The translations under genes and the position numbers were made by a program. The notes below the pieces were generated by a model, which was not told the origin of the DNA, searched no databases, and saw nothing but the letters and a program-made list of their open reading frames with translations. From Vicia villosa (taxonomy: Eukaryota; Streptophyta; Magnoliopsida; Fabales; Fabaceae), in contig NC_081182.1 of NCBI RefSeq assembly GCF_029867415.1, positions 15,188,497-15,252,496 of the forward strand: a stretch of DNA of 64,000 nt. The letters run 5' to 3'. How positions within the stretch are numbered: position 1 is the first letter of the stretch; each line of letters starts with the position of its first letter. Below, piece by piece: positions 59,050-64,000 of the stretch.

Positions 59050-60930
59050 TGGTTAGGCCCATTTTGTCTCTAGTCAGGCCCGACTCCAACCAGGTGCAGG
59101 TGCAGGCAGTGCTACTGCACTGGGTCTCACAATCCTGAGGGTCCAATTTTTAATATTAATATTAAACAAATATATAAAAAAAATGAAACATTAAAAGAAA
59201 TAAAAAACAAAACGGTACAAGTCTCACCTCTTTCTATTATCCGATGTCTTTCTCTCTCTCAACACAACACTACAACAACGATAAAAAACAAAGAAAACCA
59301 AACGCAATCAATAACACCGCCACCGCCGTTCATTGAAACGCCACACCGTAACGAAACTATGCACCATAGTGAAACACCGCGCTGAAACAAAACATTGCAC
59401 CAAAACGAAACGTTGCACCGTAACGAAACACGGACGCAACACCATCGTCTTATGGGGTACGTTTTTATTCTTTTCTTTATTTCTTTCGGATTCTGGTATG
59501 GTATCGTAAAACTAAATGAATATATAGTTATAGGATTTTGGTTGTTTTGTAATTTGTTTCATAGAGTTTTAGACAAACCTAATTACCTAAATATGGGGTT
59601 GTTTTGTAATTTATTTCATTGAGTTTTAGACAAATGTTAAGAGTCTCACATCGGAAAATATATGATTTGAACATGTGTTTATAAGTGGGGGCAATCCTCA
59701 CCCTACTAATCGGCTTTGTAGGGATGAGTTAGGCTCAACCACATTTCTTAACATGGTATCAGAGCCTCGTTTAAGATCCGGTGGGCCACCTATTATGGAT
59801 TTCGTCCGCTATCGGGCTACTCACCATTTATTTCCACGCTCCAGTTGTCTAGTCCTAGGCGTGAGGGGGTGTGTTAAGAGTCTCACATCGAACAATATAT
59901 GGCTTGAACATGTGCTTATAAGTGGGGACAATTCTCACCCTACTAACCGGTTTTGTAAGGATGTGTTTGGCTCAACCACATTTCTTAACAACAAACCTAA
60001 TTACTTAAATATGGGTTTGTTTTATACTGAGAAGAAGAGAGATTATTTCTTAATTGATTTTGTGTGGTGCTTTTACCGGTGTTGTTACTGTTATACTGTG
60101 TTGAGACTTGAGTGTTGTGATGCAAAATGCAAAAATAAATTGATTTTGGTATGTTTTATTTGAAAGTTGAATATTCTTAATTTATTTTTTAACTCTTATT
60201 TTATGCAATGAAAAAAAATTATTTTGTGCAAACTGCAACAGATTTAAATTTTTTATTTTTATTCAAGTTTTGTTCTAATTTCCTAAAAGATTTATGATTA
60301 AGCTTAAGCTATTAATATTTAATTTCCTCTATAATCTTATTAATGTAATTGATTTTTCTTGCTGTAATAATTTAATTTATTTTAGGAACTCAATTTTGCA
60401 ACGGGACTGCCAATAGACGTTTGTCGGTAAATACTACGGTCTACCGAATTGATCTTCAGCAGACACATTAGATATAGGGAGATATTCCAGGTGTTTTTAC
60501 TATGCCTTCTAAGAATAGAAAGTATGAATGTGGAAATGATAAGCGTAGGAAAAAGAAAAAAAATTGAAGAGAATTTGAATACCCCAATAGTTGAGCTATC
60601 TGAAGAGGAATCTTTTAGGATTAATTATTTTTTTTACCTTGTTGATCAAGTTGTTGTTTCTCTTAATAAGAGATTTGAGCAATACCAAGAATAAGAAAGT
60701 ATTTTTGATTTCTTGTTTACTTCTCACAAGTTACAATCATTGGATGATGCAACTTTGAAGTCTTGTTGTAGTAACTTTGAACGGGTATTAAAACACAATG
60801 AACAATCTGATATTGATGGAAATGGATTTTTTGCAGAGTTAAAGTTACTTAGAGATATGTTGTCTGAAGAAGTTATAACACCTATTGATATATTATTATT
60901 TTCGAGGTTTTTGGACAATGTATGAATGCA
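59050..60930 (+). mobile_element. Decayed hAT (TTF-type / ZMYM1-like) element
   Basis: The left part (GCCCGACTCC..CAGGTGCAGG..GCACTGGGTC, 59085-59130) resembles 5' ends of hAT elements. At 60502 a frame reads MPSKNRKYECGNDKRRKKKK, the start of TTF-type hAT transposases. At 60590-60925 another reads LVDQVVVSLNKRFEQYQE, stop, then DFLFTSHKLQSLDDATLK, CCSNFERVLKHNEQSDIDGN and ELKLLRDMLSEEVITPIDIL, matching the pre-dimerisation region of the same family. The large catalytic middle is deleted. A TRIM has inserted at 59635. Confidence 0.55.
59635..59990 (+). mobile_element. Complete TRIM retroelement with 5-bp TSD
   Basis: Only 356 bases. LTRs 59635-59753 and 59872-59990 are 119 bases each (TGTTAAGAGTCTCACATCG to TTCTTAACA). 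A perfect primer-binding site TGGTATCAGAGCC follows LTR 1 directly (59754), and a GTGAGGGGGTG polypurine tract precedes LTR 2. The target duplication ACAAA is intact (59630-59634, 59991-59995). The LTRs differ at about 12 positions (10 percent), so it is old. No coding capacity; it must be moved by another element's proteins. No 5S-like segment, so not Cassandra. Confidence 0.9.
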
Positions 60931-60945
60931 ATTTCCTGTCACTTT

Positions 60946-61460
60946 TGTTAGGAGTGGTGAAATTCTAGAGAAAGAAACTTAGAGAGACAAAGGGAAGGAC
61001 TTTTATGATTAATTACTATAAGAATCGGTAGATCTGTGGAAATATCTAATAAGATCGGTAAACACTTCTAATCATTTTGAGTTAGTGTGATTCATTAGGG
61101 ATGAAAGATTGGAAAATTCTAATCTTTTGGGGTAGAGTGATTCATATAATGGATGAAAGATTGGAAAAAATTTGTAGTAAATATGACATATTCTTATAAA
61201 CTAATTTTATAATCTCTTGTAACGACTGGGAGGATGAAAGATTGGGAAATTCTTAGAGTCGTAAATATGAGGTGTTCTTAGAAATTAATATTGTAATCTC
61301 TTGTAGCGACTCTTGAGTTATAGTTGAATATATATGATAAAGGATTCATACACGTATTTTGTTAAAATTTTAGATGAATATGTGATGTCATGATTGCTAA
61401 TAACCGTGATTTTGTTGTAGCTCCTGCATTTTTCGAGCCCCCACAAGTGGTATCAAATTC
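60946..61460 (+). mobile_element. Single LTR with primer-binding site
   Basis: Runs from TGTTAGGAGTGG to CCCCCACA (61445), then AG and TGGTATCAAATTC (61448), a tRNA-Met-type primer site. It has internal duplications of GATTCAT..GGATGAAAGATTGG and GTAATCTCTTGTA(A/G)CGACT. The interior of the element is missing, so it is a 5' LTR stub, probably Copia. Confidence 0.55.
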
Positions 61461-61530
61461 ATGTTTTACTTGGTTGGAAACGGAAGTAAGATCCAATATT
61501 TTTTTCTCTTACTCAATATGGTAAAAATTG

Positions 61531-62045
61531 CAAAGGAAAAAAAAAAGCTAAGAGGAAGAATATTATTATGTTTTACATGGTACATATACACTCTATTTTT
61601 GTCCCTCTGCAATCATATATAATAATGTAGTTTATTTATTTAATTAAATAGGTGATTAATTTTATATAAAAAAATTGCGTTAAAATTGTGGTTAGTTCAA
61701 TTATATTAAGTATTCATATTTTTAGTGCAGATTGAATTAATCATTTTTTTAAATGAATCAATTACATCTTTACTTTCAAAAAAATGTAAATGAAACATTT
61801 TTCTTCTCATATTTTAGTTTTGTTAGTATATATTAAATGAAACCTGAATCACGTTTGCAAAACTATTGCACTAGCTGTATTCGTTTAAACCGTGGTCCAA
61901 GCAATTTCTAGTGCCATAATAACTTTCCTGAAAAAGAAATTGTCATAATAACTTCTTACTCGTACGTATTGACCCAAATTTGGGTTTTGCTTTCTCATTA
62001 TATAGCATAGCAATTGAAAGAGGAGTTTGTAGACAAAGAAACAAG
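61531..62045 (+). promoter_or_regulatory. Upstream region of second P450 copy
   Basis: Collinear with 29762-30288 upstream of the complete gene. It lacks about 25 bases just before CTCATTATATAGCATAGCAATTG. The retained similarity argues for a duplication that included the promoter. Confidence 0.55.
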
Positions 62046-62734
62046 ATGGCTTTTGTTGCATTATCACAAACTCTTTTTGTGCTCACTTCAACAATACTTG
62101 CTATATGTCTTTGCTTGCTCACAACACTAACATATTTTTGGTGGATTTTACCAAACCATAAACTTCAAAACCTTAAGAAATGTGGATTTGATGGACCAAC
62201 ACCAAGTTTTCCATTTGGAAACATTAAAGAAATGAAAAGAAATTCTTCCTTTTCTTCTTCGCTTGATATCACTCATAATATTCACGCTACCATTTCCCCT
62301 TACTATTCTTCATGGCAAAAATCTTTTGGTAAGCTAAGAATCGTGATTTCTTTCATAGTGATAGATAAAGATATTTTAAATACTTAATATCAGATATTAG
62401 CACCATTTAGACTGGAACCAATTTCGCCGTTCATTTGTTCTGTATGGACGGGCTAAAGACTGGTTGATGTTTATGTTGAATAATGCATTTTTGTTTGTTT
62501 GTAGGGAAAGTTTTCATATATTGGTTAGGGGTAGAACCATTTTTATACGTTGCAGATCCAGAATTCTTGAAGAAAATGTCTGGAAAAGTTATGGCCAAGA
62601 AATGGGGAAAACCAAGTGTTTTTAGAAAAGATAGAAAACCAATGTTTGGAAATGGTTTGGCGATGGCTGAAGGCAGCATATGGGTACATCATCGACATGT
62701 TATAGCCCCAACATTTACTCCAATTAATGTTAAG
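62046..62734 (+). CDS. Cytochrome P450 (CYP715-like), second copy, exons 1-2 only
   Basis: Exon 1 (62046-62328) and exon 2 (62505-62734) have exactly the lengths and splice sites of the copy at 30289. They encode residues 1-171: membrane anchor, GPTPSFPFG hinge and helix C WVHHR. About eight residue differences from the first copy, no stops. Exons 3 and 4, with the oxygen-binding and haem motifs, are not found in the remaining 1.27 kb, although in copy 1 intron 2 is only 621 bases. This intron has been enlarged by TA arrays and short elements, so the rest may lie beyond the window; alternatively the copy is truncated. Confidence 0.7.
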
Positions 62735-62864
62735 GTTTAGTTCTCTTTCTCTTTTCACTCTCAAATTTCAAATCTTCATTCAAATAGTATCTTTAAAAAA
62801 AAAAAATATATTATATCATGATGTTAAACTTGATATACTTCAATAATATATTAAATAAAAAATT

Positions 62865-62867
<3 letters not shown>

Positions 62868-62949
<82 letters not shown>
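62868..62949. repeat. (TA)n microsatellite in P450 copy 2 intron 2
   Basis: Same intron position as the array at 31108; it is followed directly by the foldback MITE. Confidence 0.95.
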
Positions 62950-62954
<5 letters not shown>

Positions 62955-63163
62955 ATCATATGAGAATGTCATTTTTATATATGAGAATGTGAGAATGAAT
63001 TTGAACTATTAGATTTTAAAATAAATGGTAAAGATTATGTGTGAATCTTTTTTTATCTATTCTACCTCATTTATTTTAATAATGGAGGAGAGAGAAAAAA
63101 AGATTCATACATAATCTCCACAATTTATTTTAAAATCTAATGATTCATATTCATTCTCACATT

Positions 63164-63165
<2 letters not shown>
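62950..63165. mobile_element. Foldback MITE between TA arrays, copy 2
   Basis: Same element as 7515-7735: begins GGCATATCATATGAGAATG, ends TTCATTCTCACATTCT. Its arms pair over some 70 bases around AGATTTTAAAATAAAT and ATTTATTTTAAAATCT. It is flanked by TA arrays on both sides. Confidence 0.75.

Positions 63166-63230
<65 letters not shown>
63166..63230. repeat. (TA)n microsatellite
   Basis: About 32 TA units separating the MITE from the next module. Confidence 0.95.
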
Positions 63231-63235
<5 letters not shown>

Positions 63236-63422
63236 GAGGGATCAAATTACATCAAATATTACACTCATTTACAACCATTGATTCATTTAAAATCTAATGG
63301 CTATTAAAACTCCGGCTTAATAAAATATTTCCTTTTTCATATGACCAATCATTCCTTATATATCTATCTAATCAATTTCATATATTAACAAAATATTATT
63401 TTTCTCTCACATTAATAATCAA

Positions 63423-63427
<5 letters not shown>
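63231..63427. mobile_element. Second TA-bounded module in P450 intron
   Basis: About 197 bases (AAAAGGAGGGATCAAATTAC to TTAATAATCAATCTCA) lying exactly between two TA arrays and absent from intron 2 of the first P450 copy. It shares TTTAAAATCTAATGG with the MITE but has no clear hairpin. It is probably another non-autonomous insertion. Confidence 0.4.

Positions 63428-63487
<60 letters not shown>
63428..63487. repeat. (TA)n microsatellite
   Basis: About 29 TA units. Confidence 0.95.
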
Positions 63488-63489
<2 letters not shown>

Positions 63490-64000
63490 CATGTACTGCC
63501 AAATAAAAAAAAATAACACATAAGTCTACTCCTACAAAATTGAATTTAATTATTTTTTTAATTATAAATATCACTACTAAAAATTTCATCGGTACTATTT
63601 ATATTACTACTAGAAATTTACTAACATATTGATGTTAATGAAAAAAATACTTATTCACTTATATTTTAATTTTTTTCACATAAGACATTACTATTTACAT
63701 TTGCTACTATAAATTCTATCAAATAGATTTCGTATGAAATAAAAAGTTTCTTTTGATTTTTTTAATTTTATTAAAATTAAATTATGTTCGATTCTATTAA
63801 AATAAAGGATAAAAATAATATATTTTTAAATAAAGTAAGAGATAATTTTCAAAATATGCATAATAAGTTGCAAAAATTAAACTATAAATAACAATTTCAA
63901 ATATTTTAATTTCAAATAAAAAAATTAAAATTTCTTTAAATATTGTGCTAATACTATTATGACTCTAATATTCATTCAAATACAATATATATACTTATAC
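63488..64000. other. AT-rich end of window
   Basis: Presumed intron 2 or flank of the second P450 copy. No exon-like frame matching residues after 171 of the first copy was seen. Confidence 0.3.

Noticed and set aside
59635..59990. Cassandra-type TRIM
   Set aside because: The LTRs carry no 5S rRNA-like promoter boxes.

Overview
The window reads as a repeat-rich nuclear segment of a plant, most likely a legume of the inverted-repeat-lacking clade (Vicia/Pisum/Lathyrus/Medicago side). Reasons: AT-rich intergenic DNA with spliceosomal GT-AG introns; Ty1/copia and Ogre-like Ty3/gypsy LTR DNA; hAT, CACTA, Mutator and Helitron elements; eleven long (TA)n arrays; and small secreted cysteine-rich peptide genes. 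The species assignment is inference.

Host genes are few. (1) A small family of secreted cysteine-rich peptides occurs at four loci: an intact one-exon gene (913-1176), a pseudogene (4654-5131), an intact two-exon defensin-like gene (15160-15518) and a frameshifted copy (50222-50403). All four share an upstream block of roughly 170-220 bp and a near-identical signal peptide, but two unrelated cysteine patterns follow it. (2) A cytochrome P450 of the CYP72 clan (CYP715-like) occurs as one complete four-exon gene (30289-32967), a relic consisting only of the last codons and 3' UTR (42901-43151), and a second copy of which only exons 1 and 2 lie in the window (62046-62734).

Layout: 1-555 LTR-like edge fragment; 0.6-1.2 kb peptide gene; 1.8-6.1 kb Copia, Mutator (carrying a GRF zinc-finger gene) and LINE remnants around peptide pseudogene 2; 6.3-9.8 kb TA arrays, a foldback MITE, CACTA ends and a small LTR element; 9.9-14.6 kb a Copia element with TA..TA LTR ends and a 5-bp target duplication; 15.1-16 kb defensin-like gene and a foldback element; 16.9-21.8 kb a young Tork/Tnt1-like Copia; 21.9-23.5 kb a 464-bp tandem repeat; 24-27.8 kb transposase-related and LTR fragments; 28.9-29.6 kb a hAT element with an 8-bp target duplication; 30.3-33 kb the P450; 33.6-34.5 kb a second hAT with a nested LINE piece; 35-40.1 kb a Helitron-type chimera carrying pieces of at least three host genes (TRS130/TRAPPC10, AMP deaminase, HAK/KUP potassium transporter), bracketed by 521-bp direct repeats; 40.6-48.9 kb LTR DNA; 50-55 kb peptide pseudogene 4 and a decayed Helitron RepHel gene; 55-59 kb AT-rich DNA with little recognisable; 59-61.4 kb a decayed hAT with a nested complete TRIM, then an LTR; 61.5-64 kb the second P450 copy, whose intron 2 is swollen by TA-array-associated insertions.

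The most interesting points are the peptide family in which one promoter and signal peptide front two different cysteine scaffolds, the multi-gene Helitron chimera with an empty-site/filled-site junction, and short elements sitting exactly between TA microsatellites.
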